Notes: generated by a model from the sequence alone, not told the origin. 57,606 bases of DNA from Legionella yabuuchiae (GCF_900640115.1 NZ_CAAAIW010000018.1:1-57606); one strand, 5' to 3'. Counted from the first letter of the stretch, positions 7,369 to 17,507 are shown. Numbers and translations are program-made.

Positions 7369-8427
7369 ATGCCATATGGTTCAGTGATTTATGAGCTGGC
7401 TGAAGAACTTGGTGAGGTTTTAAGCGCTCGAAAAATTCGTTGTGCTGTCGCAGAATCGTGTACGGGGGGCAGCTTAGCTGGAACAATAACTTCTATTCCA
7501 GGTAGCTCCGCATGGTTTGACCGAGGTTATATTACCTACAGCAATTTATCCAAAACAGAGATGCTTGGTGTGCCTGACCGAATATTGCGAACCCATGGCG
7601 CTGTAAGTGAAGAAACCGCTCGTGCCATGGCTGAAGGGGTAATTTCTCATAGTGATGTTGAGGTCAGCGTTGCGATTACAGGGATTGCGGGACCCGGAGG
7701 GGGAAGTGCAGATAAACCTATCGGTACGGTTTGGATCGCCTGGGCAGGAGATATGCAGCCGACGTATAGCCAATGTTATCATTTTGTCGGTAATCGACCA
7801 GCTATACGACATCAAGCGGTGCAAACAGCGCTTGAGGGCTTAATTAAACGCTGTGATCCTAAATTACAACCCAAGCGGGTTAAAAAAACCAAAGAACGGT
7901 ATTTTTTTGCGTTATATCCCAATGAAACAACCGCTGAGTACCTAGAAAAGCAAGCAAAAAAGCTCATTCATGAAGAATCTTGCTCAATCGTTCCCAAATC
8001 CAAGTTACATCTTACTTTAGCCTATTTAGGTAATGTGCCTCCCGATTTTGTTCAAGAAGCAATGCGAATAGTTGCATCTATTAAAATCAAACAATTTGAT
8101 TTGAACCTTAATACAGTAGGCGCTTGGTTGCGTGCTAAAGTGCTATGGCTAGGGAGCGATTCACCTCCTGATGAATTAATAACGTTAGTGGCGAAGCTGA
8201 ATCGCCAATTAATTTCAGCGGGATTTAAACCAGAAAAAACTCCTTTTATTCCTCATATAACGATTGCTCGCAAATGGGATATATCGATAGAACCCAAGAA
8301 AATCAAACCATTTACCTGGTCCGTGGCTGAGTTTTGTTTAGTAAAATCAATCACTGCATCCAATTCAACCCGCTATGAAAAAGTCGCCAGTTGGCCATTT
8401 AAACCATCTTCTAAAACGCCTGATTGA
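7369..8427 (+). CDS. Fused CinA-type NMN amidohydrolase and 2H phosphoesterase (ThpR-like)
   Basis: A 352-aa fusion of two enzymes. Residues 1-165 are a CinA C-terminal/PncC domain with AESCTGGSLAGTITSIPGSS, the YSNLSKTEMLGV motif and AITGIAGPGGGSADKPIGTV; PncC turns NMN into nicotinate mononucleotide, recycling the product of NAD-dependent DNA ligase. Residues about 180-350 are a 2H phosphoesterase with two H-x-T/I motifs, LHLTLAYLGN and PHITIARKW, like the RNA 2',3'-cyclic phosphodiesterase ThpR (LigT). The two parts are normally separate genes. The frame is continuous and both catalytic signatures are complete, so this looks like a working bifunctional protein. It lies 11 bp after the dienelactone hydrolase gene. 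Confidence 0.93.
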   Translation: MPYGSVIYELAEELGEVLSARKIRCAVAESCTGGSLAGTITSIPGSSAWFDRGYITYSNLSKTEMLGVPDRILRTHGAVSEETARAMAEGVISHSDVEVSVAITGIAGPGGGSADKPIGTVWIAWAGDMQPTYSQCYHFVGNRPAIRHQAVQTALEGLIKRCDPKLQPKRVKKTKERYFFALYPNETTAEYLEKQAKKLIHEESCSIVPKSKLHLTLAYLGNVPPDFVQEAMRIVASIKIKQFDLNLNTVGAWLRAKVLWLGSDSPPDELITLVAKLNRQLISAGFKPEKTPFIPHITIARKWDISIEPKKIKPFTWSVAEFCLVKSITASNSTRYEKVASWPFKPSSKTPD

Positions 8428-8429
8428 AC

Positions 8430-9560
8430 CTACTCGTGGTTGGTCAGTGCTTTGGGATTAATTTTTAAAATCCGGTCATCATTTTTTTGCGGCCATCCTC
8501 TGCCGTCTTGGTTCGAGGTCATAAAGTACAAATACCCGTCGGGGCCTTTGACTACAGCTCTAATGCGACCAAATTGTTTGCGATAGTGACCAATTAGTGC
8601 TTGTATAGTTTGTTGATCATCACTGAACGTGGCTTGATAAACAGCTTGTCCTCTTAATCCTGCGAAAAATAAATTCTGATTAATGACTGTTGCACCGCCA
8701 GGAGCCCAGGTTTCATTTTTGCCAGAGTTTAGTACGGGGGTAACCATACCAGGTTTCGTTTCATCGCCTTGAATCACCGGCCAGCCATAGTTTTTACCTG
8801 GTTTAATTAAATTGATTTCATCATGGGCACTTTCTCCATGTTCTGTTTCCCATAATTGGCCAAGGTTATCCCACGCAAGTCCTTGTGGATTTCTGTGACC
8901 ATAGGAGTAAACCGCAGAATTAAAAGGATTTTCTGGCGCGGACTCGCCTTCAGTGGTAATACGTAAAATTTTTCCGGCTAAGGAATGTTTATTCTGGGCT
9001 AAGTTACGAGATAACGCATCTCCGGTAGTAACATACAAATACCCATCCGGACCGAAGGCTATACGACCGCCATTATGAAATCGAGCGGCAGGTATGTTGC
9101 TAAATATAATGGTTTCATCGCTGAGTGCACCATGGGGATCATAACGATAGCGGACGATTTCATTTATAAGCTTCCCCTGCTTTCGAGTGGTGAGGTACAA
9201 ATATAAATAACGGTTTTGTGAAAACTGAGGGTCTAATGCCATACCCAATAACCCCCCTTCACCAATTTGAACGACGTTAGGAATGATGTTGGTTTTAGTC
9301 AATTTACCCAGTTGTTTTAATCGCCCCGGTCGTTCAGTAATTAACAGATCGCCATTGGGTAAAAAAACTAGTTCCCAAGGAACGGTTAAGTTCTCTACAA
9401 CGGTTTCTGGTTGGCTAGAGCGTTGTGTTGCTCCAGCTTTTACACTAGTTATGGTGGGCTGAAAAAAATAAGGGACAATCTGTTGGCCATAGTAATAAGC
9501 TAGGCATACTAGAATAAAAACTAAAGCCAACACCGAGAGCCAAATTTTAAGGCGCACCAT
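8430..9560 (-). CDS. PQQ-dependent sugar dehydrogenase (YliI/sGDH family)
   Basis: A 376-aa six-bladed beta-propeller oxidoreductase. An N-terminal hydrophobic anchor or signal (LSVLALVFILVCLAYYYG) sends it to the periplasm. Family motifs are VPWELVFLPNGDLLITERPGRL, GGLLGMALDPQF, RFHNGGRIAFGPDGYLYVTTGD, SYGHRNPQGLAWD, WETEHGESAHDEINLI and NYGWPVI. Soluble aldose dehydrogenases of this type use pyrroloquinoline quinone and calcium to oxidise aldoses. No PQQ-synthesis genes are in the window, so the cofactor would have to come from elsewhere. It converges with the gene before it. Confidence 0.93.
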   Translation of the reverse strand: MVRLKIWLSVLALVFILVCLAYYYGQQIVPYFFQPTITSVKAGATQRSSQPETVVENLTVPWELVFLPNGDLLITERPGRLKQLGKLTKTNIIPNVVQIGEGGLLGMALDPQFSQNRYLYLYLTTRKQGKLINEIVRYRYDPHGALSDETIIFSNIPAARFHNGGRIAFGPDGYLYVTTGDALSRNLAQNKHSLAGKILRITTEGESAPENPFNSAVYSYGHRNPQGLAWDNLGQLWETEHGESAHDEINLIKPGKNYGWPVIQGDETKPGMVTPVLNSGKNETWAPGGATVINQNLFFAGLRGQAVYQATFSDDQQTIQALIGHYRKQFGRIRAVVKGPDGYLYFMTSNQDGRGWPQKNDDRILKINPKALTNHE

Positions 9561-9630
9561 ATATTATTTTCCGTGTGCTAAAGTAAGATAGATAAAGTAT
9601 AGGAAATCTTTAAAATTTAAGGAAAAGGAA

Positions 9631-10569
9631 ATGGAAGGATTTCAAAATATAGTATTAGTCACGCATGGGTTGGAAAATGAAAAGGATGCGTTTCAGCATG
9701 CCGTAAAACTAGCTACTGATAATCGTGCCTCGCTGACTATTTTGGTTATCCATCCAATTTTCCCTACGTCTTTAAAACAATATCAGCCGAATTATGAACG
9801 AGCCTTGATTGATTCCACGAATCGCTATCTTAAAGAGGCTAGAGATATTTTAAATATCCCCAATGATGCGTTGCGCGTTAAAATCGAATTAGAACAGGGC
9901 AATATGCCAGATGTTCGTGTGATTCGTCACGTCTTAAAACAAAACTATGATCTTGTGATTAAGCATGCTAAAGCGAGTGAAGATAAAGGATTTGATGCCT
10001 TAGAAATGGAATTATTACATAAATCCCCATCTCCCATATTTATCAGCAAACCATTCAAACATGAGCCTTCAAAGGCTAGAGTTGCTGTGGCTATTGATCC
10101 TAACGAAGAAACTCCTGAGGGGCAGCAGCTTTCTATTGATTTATTAAAAATATCGCACGCTTTAGCAAAACATTTTTCAGGCGAGCTGGATGTAATTTCT
10201 TGTTGGCATTTTGCATTTGAAAATTATTTTCGCAATAGTGTGTTTGATAAAACCTCAACAAACGAGCTAAATGAGATGCTTCAAGAAACGAAAAACTCGA
10301 GCAAGAAAGCGTTGGATCGTCTTCTCGCTGAAGTTAAGATGGATAAAATCAATTGTAAAACTACGCTCTTAAAGGGACGTCCAGAAGAACAGATTCCATC
10401 CTATATCGATGATCAACGCATAGATATTTTAGTGATGGGAACGTTAGCTCGGACTGGAATATCCGGTTTTATCATTGGCAATACTGCTGAAAATGTTCTG
10501 CAAAAAATTGATTGCTCTTTATTGGCGCTTAAACCTTCTGGTTTTGTTTCTCCAGTCAAATTGGATTAA
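9631..10569 (+). CDS. Tandem universal stress protein (UspE-like)
   Basis: A 312-aa protein with two UspA domains: residues 1-145 (ILVTHGLENEKDAFQHAVKLA) and 150-305 (RVAVAIDPNEETPEG...). The second ends in the nucleotide-binding pattern ILVMGTLARTGISGFIIGNTAENVLQKIDCSLLALKP, with the G-2x-G-9x-G-S/N arrangement. The first domain lacks a clear copy of that motif and may not bind ATP. This size and order match UspE. The ribosome binding site is aaggaaaaggaa. Its stop overlaps that of the convergent mrpG gene. Confidence 0.92.
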   Translation: MEGFQNIVLVTHGLENEKDAFQHAVKLATDNRASLTILVIHPIFPTSLKQYQPNYERALIDSTNRYLKEARDILNIPNDALRVKIELEQGNMPDVRVIRHVLKQNYDLVIKHAKASEDKGFDALEMELLHKSPSPIFISKPFKHEPSKARVAVAIDPNEETPEGQQLSIDLLKISHALAKHFSGELDVISCWHFAFENYFRNSVFDKTSTNELNEMLQETKNSSKKALDRLLAEVKMDKINCKTTLLKGRPEEQIPSYIDDQRIDILVMGTLARTGISGFIIGNTAENVLQKIDCSLLALKPSGFVSPVKLD

Positions 10570-10910
10570 TTGCCATGAACTTCAGGGTAATTTTTTGCCA
10601 AGTCCGTTTCTTTTTTGGTTGCAGGATCAAGGTCTACAGCATGCCGAAACGCTGCCCTTCCTAACAAATGAAATGCAACCGGTGCGGTTAATACCAGAAA
10701 TATAATGGCTACAAGTACTTCAAGCGTGACCTTCCAGTAGGAAAAGTAGGTAACCGCACCTGATAAGATTAATCCCGCTCCTAATGTACCAGCCTTAGCT
10801 GAAGCGTGCATGCGAAGAAACAGATCAGGCATCCGCACAATTCCTAAGGACGCAATGAAAATAAAGAGAGCCCCGATAAATAATAACCCATCACTTAACA
10901 GATTCATCAT
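10566..10910 (-). CDS. mnhG: Mrp antiporter subunit G
   Basis: The last gene of the Mrp operon, 114 aa. Three membrane segments and the family patterns LGIVRMPDLFLRMHASAKAGTLGAGLILSG and LTAPVAFHLLGRAAF identify MnhG/MrpG (PhaG). It is a small structural subunit of the seven-part antiporter. It overlaps mnhF by 20 bp. Its stop overlaps the stop of the usp gene on the other strand. Confidence 0.95.
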   Translation of the reverse strand: MMNLLSDGLLFIGALFIFIASLGIVRMPDLFLRMHASAKAGTLGAGLILSGAVTYFSYWKVTLEVLVAIIFLVLTAPVAFHLLGRAAFRHAVDLDPATKKETDLAKNYPEVHGN

Positions 10911-11184
10911 TCGTTCTCTCCGGGCGTTGGTTTTCTAAATAGTAGGCATACATGGTGCTGCTTAAAAACATCACCAGGGCTAAAGCCACCACAATATCTA
11001 AATAGATGGCTTGGTTACGGTATACGCTAAATAGGGCGATTGAGGCCATCAATACATTGGTGACTAAATCAAGAGCGACAACGCGATCAGGGATGCTAGG
11101 ACCCAATACCAAACGGGTAAAACACAGGATGGTCGCTAAGATTATCAATAGGCAAGCCAACCAAAATAATATACTCATGGCCAT
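10891..11184 (-). CDS. mnhF: Mrp antiporter subunit F
   Basis: A 97-aa membrane protein with three hydrophobic helices. The motif LVLGPSIPDRVVALDLVTN after the first helix is diagnostic of MnhF/MrpF/PhaF. The start is ATG 11184 or the in-frame ATG 11178; either overlaps the end of mnhE, so translation is coupled. Confidence 0.95.
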   Translation of the reverse strand: MAMSILFWLACLLIILATILCFTRLVLGPSIPDRVVALDLVTNVLMASIALFSVYRNQAIYLDIVVALALVMFLSSTMYAYYLENQRPERTNDESVK

Positions 11185-11519
11185 ATCTCCATTATGGGAC
11201 GTTCAAATTTTTTATACAGGCGGTTAATCAGACGTTGTTTGTCAGTAAAAAACATCACATGTAAGAGTAAGTGTTTCTTATCCCTAGAAACTTCTAAAGT
11301 TAACGTGCCAGGAGTCAGTGAAATAATATTTGCCAGAGCGGTGATTTGTATATTATTAGTGCAGCTCAAAGGGTAATCCATCAAGGTGGGCGTGCTGCGA
11401 AAACCGGGCATAATAACCGCGTAAGCCACTCTAAGATTGGCAAGTACAATTTCATACAAAACAAAAAAAGAAAAAAGAATGAGATAGGCTATCCGATAAA
11501 TAATGTGCGAAATATGCAT
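11175..11519 (-). CDS. mnhE: Mrp antiporter subunit E
   Basis: A 114-aa subunit E. Motifs are ILFSFFVLYEIVLANLRVAYAV, then PLSCTNNIQITALANIISLTPGTLTLEV, the conserved signature of MrpE, and a soluble tail. Family members are often 155-165 aa, so this one is short at the N-terminus with fewer helices. The ATG follows the mnhD stop directly (TAAATG). Confidence 0.93.
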   Translation of the reverse strand: MHISHIIYRIAYLILFSFFVLYEIVLANLRVAYAVIMPGFRSTPTLMDYPLSCTNNIQITALANIISLTPGTLTLEVSRDKKHLLLHVMFFTDKQRLINRLYKKFERPIMEIWP

Positions 11520-13001
11520 TTAAATTCCTCCAACGGTATTTTCTGGCACGGTATAAGGATGTAATAATCCATTTGCCGCCATTTGTGAAATTTCATACAA
11601 CCATTCGGGGAATAACCCTATGAGTAATGTTAATGTCCCCAGAAAAAAAACCGGTATGTAAAGTATTGCTTTTTCTTTGAGGGTTAGGAAATGAATTGGA
11701 TTGAGTGGGGGTTGTAAAAATACGTATCGCCAAAGTTTTATCATGGAAAATAACGTGAAAAATCCAACCAGCACAATGATGACGCCTGTGATCCAGAAAT
11801 TTGCAGTTAAAGCGGATTGTAACAAAAGATATTTTGCCCAGAATCCTGAAAAAGGTGGAAGACCTGCAAGAGAAAATGCAGGAATAATAAATAATAACGT
11901 TAAAAGCGGCTTTTGTTTAAAAATGCCTCCCATCTGACGAATGTCAACATCATGATTATAGCGGCTTAATATACCCGCTATAAAAAACAAATTGGTTTTG
12001 ACTAAGATATGATGAATGATGTAAAAAACACCTGCACTGAGCGCCATCGTTGTTCCAAGAGCCAGTGCCAAAGTCATGTAGCCGACTTGGGAAATAATAT
12101 GGAATGACAAAATGCGTCGGATATGAAAGTCACTCATTGCTCCAAAGACACCGCTTAACATGGTCAAGCAAGAAACAATCAAAAGAACAAAAAAGAAGTG
12201 GGACTCCCATGAAAACAATAAAGTCCCCATGCGAATCAAGGCATAAACCCCAGTTTTAGTTAATAAGCCAGCAAAGATACTGCCCGCCGAGACGCTGGTT
12301 AAATGATAGGAAGCAGGTAACCAGAAATAATAAGGAAATAACGCGGCTTTAATGGCGAAAGCAACCATAAGCATTATAAAACAAGGATAGAACTGCTTGA
12401 ATGACGGTGATGTTTGTGCCCATTTTGCCAGATGATTTAAATCCAACGTACCACTAGCGCCATAGATAAAGCTAATGGCGAGTAATAGGATCAGTGTCGC
12501 TAACAGATTTAATGAAATGTAATGTAATGTGCCTTTGAGCCGATCGTTCTCGTTCGATAATGTCATCAAGACAAACGAGGCGATAATCATGATCTCAAAC
12601 CACACATAAAGATTAAATAAATCACCAGTCGAGAATATTCCAGTTACCCCAGCCACCAAAAACCAAAACGCTGGATAAAAAGAAGCGCGATTACGAATGG
12701 TGGTATCGGCCACACTATAGATAGATACGGCTAAGACGGTAATCGCTGTAACCAGAATCATTAAACTTGAAAAGATATCCAGCCTAAGTGTAATGGCAAT
12801 GCCTGTTGGATATCCTCCTACGTTTAACGTAATGAGATGCATGGCTTGAACTTGCTTGAATAAAGCGATAGCTATAAGTAAGTAACCGATAGCACCAAGA
12901 TAATGAATGATTCGCTGCAAATATTCGTTTGAATACATTAACAAAGCGGCTAAACCGGTGAGTAAGCAGCATAATAAGGGCATGCAAGCAAGATTATTCA
13001 T
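11520..13001 (-). CDS. mnhD: Mrp antiporter subunit D
   Basis: A 493-aa, about 14-helix proton-translocating subunit related to NuoM/NuoN of complex I. The conserved Glu lies in NLYVWFEIMIIASFVL and the Lys in AFAIKAALFPYYFWLPASYHLT; the loop motif SAGSIFAGLLTKTGVYALIRM is also seen. ATG 13001 ([10 protein letters not shown]) is preferred to GTG 13007, as AAGGTGA precedes it. It overlaps the mnhC stop by 8 bp. Confidence 0.95.
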   Translation of the reverse strand: MNNLACMPLLCCLLTGLAALLMYSNEYLQRIIHYLGAIGYLLIAIALFKQVQAMHLITLNVGGYPTGIAITLRLDIFSSLMILVTAITVLAVSIYSVADTTIRNRASFYPAFWFLVAGVTGIFSTGDLFNLYVWFEIMIIASFVLMTLSNENDRLKGTLHYISLNLLATLILLLAISFIYGASGTLDLNHLAKWAQTSPSFKQFYPCFIMLMVAFAIKAALFPYYFWLPASYHLTSVSAGSIFAGLLTKTGVYALIRMGTLLFSWESHFFFVLLIVSCLTMLSGVFGAMSDFHIRRILSFHIISQVGYMTLALALGTTMALSAGVFYIIHHILVKTNLFFIAGILSRYNHDVDIRQMGGIFKQKPLLTLLFIIPAFSLAGLPPFSGFWAKYLLLQSALTANFWITGVIIVLVGFFTLFSMIKLWRYVFLQPPLNPIHFLTLKEKAILYIPVFFLGTLTLLIGLFPEWLYEISQMAANGLLHPYTVPENTVGGI

Positions 13002-13350
13002 CGTCACCTTGTTTGTCTAATGGCAATGAAGGCGAATTGAATTGTTTTTTCACGTCATTTTCTTTGTACAATTCACGAACAATGATCAGGGAAAAAGCGA
13101 TCAACGCAAACGAAATAACAATAGCCGTAAGCACCATCGCTTGCGGTAAAGGATTACCAAGATTAACCATAGGATCATTTTTTATAAACGCTGGTTGTGA
13201 TAAAAAAACTCGACCCGCAATGAGCAGGCAAATGTTGATACTAGAAGAAAAGAGAATTAAACCATAGAGCCAGCGATTTAACTGATTGCTCATGAGCAGA
13301 TAAAGCGAAATGGCGATGAGAAGGCCAACCGTCAATGCCATTAGACTCAA
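12994..13350 (-). CDS. mnhC: Mrp antiporter subunit C
   Basis: A 118-aa NuoK-like subunit. It has three helices, the pattern [31 protein letters not shown], and the conserved [21 protein letters not shown] of MrpC. MrpC pairs with MrpD and MrpA in the membrane. The start overlaps the mnhB stop. Confidence 0.95.
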   Translation of the reverse strand: MSLMALTVGLLIAISLYLLMSNQLNRWLYGLILFSSSINICLLIAGRVFLSQPAFIKNDPMVNLGNPLPQAMVLTAIVISFALIAFSLIIVRELYKENDVKKQFNSPSLPLDKQGDDE

Positions 13351-13751
13351 TGTGCGCCCTCCAATGCAATGACAATTAATAACACTGAGGAACTTACAAC
13401 AAGGTAGACCCCCACATCAAACAATAAAGCGGAATTGATCATTCCATTTAACGGCTTAAGCCAGACATGGCTTAAGAAGACCGCATCCATGAACAATCCC
13501 CATAACCCACTTAGCAGGATGAGGGTGAATCCGAAGCATAGCCAAATGACTGGAGGAAACTTAATAACAGTGAATAGTCTTGGTATACCATAGGCCAATA
13601 AGTACAAAGAAAATGCACATGCTGCGATCAGTCCACCAGGAAACCCGCCACCTGGCGCATTATGCCCCCGTAACAAAACCCACCAGGAAAACACCAGCAT
13701 CCATCCAAGTAATAAGCGGGAGATGGTTTGCAAAATCAAAGAATGCATCAT
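13347..13751 (-). CDS. mnhB: Mrp antiporter subunit B
   Basis: A 134-aa MnhB domain protein. The motif [29 protein letters not shown] is the MrpB signature, followed by three further helices. It is separate from MrpA here, unlike lineages where the two are fused. The ATG overlaps the mnhA stop (ATGATG). Confidence 0.95.
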   Translation of the reverse strand: MMHSLILQTISRLLLGWMLVFSWWVLLRGHNAPGGGFPGGLIAACAFSLYLLAYGIPRLFTVIKFPPVIWLCFGFTLILLSGLWGLFMDAVFLSHVWLKPLNGMINSALLFDVGVYLVVSSSVLLIVIALEGAH

Positions 13752-16051
13752 TTACTTCCTGAACGACGATTCAAGTTTAATAGAGTCCTAATGCCAAACG
13801 CTGCGATTAAGAGAACGACGCTTTCTCCAAGCGTATCCAATGCCCTAAAATCTACTAATATCACATTCACGACATTGAGACCATGCCCAAGAGGTAAACT
13901 ATGATTTAGAAAGTAACGACCCACCTCATCGTTGAAGGGACTGATAAATAGTGCGTTTAAATTTAGCGAAATAAAGACACCAAAGCAGATAGCAATTCCT
14001 GCTCGTGAGAAGCGATGCCAGTATGTTTCTTGTTGGATAGTCGGCCATTGTTTCAATCCTGACAAGCTAAATACAATTAAAATGACCATTAAGGTTTCAA
14101 TTAACAGTTGTGTCATTGCAAGATCGGGAGCGCCTTGAATGACAAACAAAAGCGCAAGCCCTAAACCAAATGCACTCAATCCAATTAGACCAGTGATAAA
14201 GCGCTGAACCCACAACAATGATATCGCTGAGGATAGTAGCCAAAGCAGTAAGAGGAACAGAAAATAATTTGGATGACCCAGGGCATAGGTCTGAGAGAAT
14301 TGAGGGAATCCAAAACCAATGATTAAACAAAGAGTAAGAAACGTTAGAGTAACATAACGACTGTAATCCTTGGTTTGTAAAACCGTGGTCCAATGTTTTG
14401 CAATGTTGGCGCTTCCAATTAAAAGTAATTGAAGGATATGGTAGGGAAAAAACCATCGTAATTTATTGGTTTTGAGGATAATCACGCGAAACTGGCGCCG
14501 AACGATATAAATTAGGACAGCGCCACCTAAGGTGAAAGCACTTAAAATGAGGGATGGCCACATCGCGTCACCTCTTGAGACCATAGAAATGGTTTCTTTA
14601 TGTCCTAAAATGGCCTCAGCAGCAGGAGAAAGAATATAAACATTCAGATTTTGCGTAAAGACACTGAAAAAAAGCGTAACGATTGCCAGTAACAGCGCGT
14701 TCACGGACATATTGTAATTGGCTTCTCTTACTTGTGAAGGGTATTGTTTGCCCCAAAATGGCTTCAGCACTAATGTAAATGCAATGGCGGCCATCATCAT
14801 ATTTGCAAATACAACAATAAAGGTCAGTATATAAGTAGCGCTGGGTGCCGCTAAACTGGCTTCATAAACCAATTCTTTAACATAAAAGCCTAACAAAGGC
14901 GGGAGGCCCGCCATGGAACACCCAGCGACCAATACGGCAAGAAACGTAATTGGCATAACTCGATGCAATCCCCCCACGTATTTTAAATGTCTAGTGCCAG
15001 TTTGATGCTGGATATCACCAATCGCCATGAACAAATTGGCTTTATATAACGCGTGCACCAATAAGAACGAAACGGAAGCCTTGATCACCACTGGATCAGT
15101 GCCAGCAAGAATAAACACGAGTGATCCAAGCGCTGTAATGGTTGTGTAGGCTAAAATTAATTTCATATCTAAATGCTTAAAGGCAGTCACGACACTGCTT
15201 AACATGGTGATGCTGCCAATCGTTGTTAAGCTGATAAACCATAAAGTAGAGTCGGCAAACAGAGGGTGGAAGCGCGCTAGGAGATAAATTCCTAACTGAA
15301 CCATGGTTGCAGAATGAAGATAGGCACTCACAGGCGTAGGAGCCGCCATGGCGCCTGGTAACCAAAAACTAAAGGGAAATTGCGCTGATTTTGTAAATGC
15401 GCCTATTAAAAACAAGGACAACATCCAAGGAAAGTAGGGATGTTCGAGGATTGCGATTGGATTTCTAACTAACATGCTGATGGATTGGGTTGCAGCCGCT
15501 TCAGCTAATAAAATAAAGGAAGCCAGCAAGGCCAGTCCGCCAAGCGTAGTAATAAATAAAGCTTCTATAGCGGCTTTTCTTGCCGTTCGCCGTTGATGAT
15601 TCAAACCGATTAGTAGAAAAGAACAAATGGAGGTTAATTCCCAAAATACATATAAGGTGATTAAATCATCCGCGCAGACAGCACCTATCATTGAGGTCAT
15701 AAAAAGAAACAATAAGCAATAATAACGGCTTAAATAGGAATGTTGGTTAAAATACGGTTTACTATAAATGACGATAGGAAACCCTATCCCGCAAATTAAG
15801 AGCAGTAGCAATTGACTTAGCCCATCGATGCGGAAAGAAAATGAGATTCCTAACGCATCAAACCAGCGATAATGAAGCGAAATGACGCCACCCTGAGCAA
15901 TAAAAGAAGTTTGCGACAATAAAAGCGCTAGCATTAGTAATGGGACGGTTGCAAGTAACCAACCCAACCAGTTGCTCTTAATTTTCTTTGCTAGATAGAT
16001 TGCAGTCAAAGCAGCAAAAAAAGGCAGCAGCAGTAGACCTAAAATAATCAT
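13748..16051 (-). CDS. mnhA: Mrp antiporter subunit A
   Basis: The first gene of the operon, 767 aa with about 20 helices. Residues 1-480 are NuoL-like with the conserved Glu in [20 protein letters not shown] and the Lys in [35 protein letters not shown]. Residues from about 560 are the MrpA C-terminal part, including the MbhD-like [31 protein letters not shown] and a last segment like MbhE ([26 protein letters not shown]). It carries the main ion path for Na+/H+ exchange. All seven subunits A-G are present and intact. Confidence 0.96.
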   Translation of the reverse strand: MIILGLLLLPFFAALTAIYLAKKIKSNWLGWLLATVPLLMLALLLSQTSFIAQGGVISLHYRWFDALGISFSFRIDGLSQLLLLLICGIGFPIVIYSKPYFNQHSYLSRYYCLLFLFMTSMIGAVCADDLITLYVFWELTSICSFLLIGLNHQRRTARKAAIEALFITTLGGLALLASFILLAEAAATQSISMLVRNPIAILEHPYFPWMLSLFLIGAFTKSAQFPFSFWLPGAMAAPTPVSAYLHSATMVQLGIYLLARFHPLFADSTLWFISLTTIGSITMLSSVVTAFKHLDMKLILAYTTITALGSLVFILAGTDPVVIKASVSFLLVHALYKANLFMAIGDIQHQTGTRHLKYVGGLHRVMPITFLAVLVAGCSMAGLPPLLGFYVKELVYEASLAAPSATYILTFIVVFANMMMAAIAFTLVLKPFWGKQYPSQVREANYNMSVNALLLAIVTLFFSVFTQNLNVYILSPAAEAILGHKETISMVSRGDAMWPSLILSAFTLGGAVLIYIVRRQFRVIILKTNKLRWFFPYHILQLLLIGSANIAKHWTTVLQTKDYSRYVTLTFLTLCLIIGFGFPQFSQTYALGHPNYFLFLLLLWLLSSAISLLWVQRFITGLIGLSAFGLGLALLFVIQGAPDLAMTQLLIETLMVILIVFSLSGLKQWPTIQQETYWHRFSRAGIAICFGVFISLNLNALFISPFNDEVGRYFLNHSLPLGHGLNVVNVILVDFRALDTLGESVVLLIAAFGIRTLLNLNRRSGSK

Positions 16052-16557
16052 CGCGGAACGAGGGTTAACGTTACGTTCATGTTAAGTATTGACATCCTAT
16101 CTTCCAATGATGTTTGAGGGTTCGAAGCCAACGTTAATAGCATAGGTACTTTGTAGCGGCCTGTAAATGCCTGATCCTATGATTTTATCTATATCCCTAT
16201 ATGGTTCCGGATTTTTTTCGTCCTGTAATGAAGATACTCAGGGCAAACGCATGTGTGATATAAAAATTAGTCAGTTAGAATTTGTTATGAGATTATTGAC
16301 CTATTATCTACGTTCCTCGGTTTGTCTGAGGGATTCAGGAGTCTAATAATATCGTTGGATCCCGCGCATAAAGCGCGGGACGTAGGCAAAAAGAGTAATT
16401 TACAATCACACGTGTTCTCGCCCTGTGAAGATACTCCCTGCATTTTCATTGGGGATGGGGATATGTTAAAGTGTTTATTTTTCAAGTGTTAATATTTCAA
16501 AACAGCTTGATGCAGATAACTATTTCTTAATGTCGAGACGTAGAGTAAGGATATTCT
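16052..16557. other. Intergenic region between Mrp and oxidase clusters
   Basis: A 506-bp gap between divergent operons, expected to hold both promoters. A palindromic repeat lies at 16353-16387 (listed separately). I see no credible gene; a 66-codon minus-strand reading at 16285-16485 has no family features and crosses the repeat. AAGGATATTCT before 16558 is the ribosome binding site of the next gene. Confidence 0.6.
16353..16387. repeat. GC-rich palindromic repeat (ggatcccgcg family)
   Basis: The core ggatcccgcgcataaagcgc with its right arm forms a short hairpin (tcccgcg...cgcggga) followed by cgtaggc. A related sequence pair is built into the start of the ctaG-like gene at 21200-21285. 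I recall similar repeats as common in Legionella-type genomes. Confidence 0.75.
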
Positions 16558-16998
16558 ATGAGTTGGTTATTGTTGTTGCACATAGCAACAATGATTTGCT
16601 GGTGTGGTTTTTTACTGTATATGCCGGCTCTAATATCCATTTCTGCTGGGCAAACGTCGCTTGTTGATGAGAGTCAACAGGATACTTTGCCTCGTCTTTT
16701 CTTTACTCTTTTTCTGACCCCCGCGGCACTACTCGCCATCACTTCGGGAACGCTCGTCTTTGTGATTCAGAATACCACTACTCCTTGGCTAATGGTCAAA
16801 CTAACCCTAGTCTCCGGTCTTGTGATGACTCATGCATTTAATGGTTGGCTAATTCTGCAAATGGAGGGGGATTCTCATAGGGATTTAAATCGTTTGTGTC
16901 TTTTCACAGGACTAGGTTCATTTATTTTAATGGCTGCGATTATTTCTTTAGTACTGTCAAAGCCTGATTTAGGATACCTGATATGCGCAAAGTGTTAG
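16558..16998 (+). CDS. CopD family / HemJ-like membrane protein
   Basis: A 146-aa protein with four hydrophobic helices. The pattern WLLLLHIATMICWCGFLLYMPALI, a His early in helix 1 followed by W-x-G, and the later TPAALLAITSGTLVF and TPWLMVKLTLVSGLVMTHAFNGWL resemble CopD/DUF2269-type proteins and HemJ. Members may bind heme or copper; the exact role is unknown. It precedes the oxidase genes on the same strand and overlaps the convergent DUF2231 gene by 4 bp. Confidence 0.75.
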   Translation: MSWLLLLHIATMICWCGFLLYMPALISISAGQTSLVDESQQDTLPRLFFTLFLTPAALLAITSGTLVFVIQNTTTPWLMVKLTLVSGLVMTHAFNGWLILQMEGDSHRDLNRLCLFTGLGSFILMAAIISLVLSKPDLGYLICAKC

Positions 16999-17459
16999 AC
17001 ACGGTGGGATTTAATTTCAACCCCAACTCCGTATTCATAAACCAGATGCCCACCCATAAGGCTGGTCAAGAGTATCAAAAAGGAAGTCAACAACGTTATG
17101 TAAATTCCTGCGGGAATAATGTGAGCAGCGGGATCCGGCATTCGAAGCATCCAGTTAAAGGTAGCCAAAGAGAGCATCATGACGGCGAAAAGAGCATGAC
17201 ACCATCCCATAATCAAACGACGGATACGAACGACGGTCAGCAAGTCAATCAAGCCTATCAGACTCGACAGCGCGCCTCCTATTGTTCCGACGGCAACCAG
17301 CCAAAATCCAGCTTTTGCCCAGAAGAGCTTATGAGTAATGAGAAACGTAAAATCGGTCGCAATCAGCCCGAGCAATGCAGCGACAGGAAAATGAATCAAC
17401 ATGGGATGAATGGGGTGTCCTGCAATAGACATCCGACTGGAAATAGGCTTGTAAGACAT
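16995..17459 (-). CDS. DUF2231 domain membrane protein
   Basis: A 154-aa protein with four hydrophobic helices and the DUF2231 hallmark GHPIHPMLIHFPVAALLG near the N-terminus. The paired histidines suggest heme or metal binding, and DUF2231 proteins are often found by oxidase or c-type cytochrome genes. It lies on the opposite strand between the CopD-like gene and oxidase subunit II. Its strong family match means the overlapping plus-strand frame is not coding here. Confidence 0.88.
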   Translation of the reverse strand: MSYKPISSRMSIAGHPIHPMLIHFPVAALLGLIATDFTFLITHKLFWAKAGFWLVAVGTIGGALSSLIGLIDLLTVVRIRRLIMGWCHALFAVMMLSLATFNWMLRMPDPAAHIIPAGIYITLLTSFLILLTSLMGGHLVYEYGVGVEIKSHRV

Positions 17460-17507
17460 CTTAATTCCCTTATTAGACCGATTCTAGCTAAAAGAGTATC
17501 ATGGCTT

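Noticed and set aside
7546-7824. 92-codon minus-strand ORF inside the PncC/2H fusion
   Set aside because: It is antisense to a well-conserved domain and has no family features.
16285-16485. 66-codon minus-strand ORF between Mrp and oxidase operons
   Set aside because: It crosses a palindromic repeat and has no recognisable motif.
16983-17507. Long N-terminal extension of oxidase subunit II
   Set aside because: It runs antisense through the DUF2231 gene, whose GHPIHPMLIHFP motif shows that the minus strand is coding; the extension is hydrophilic and without family features.
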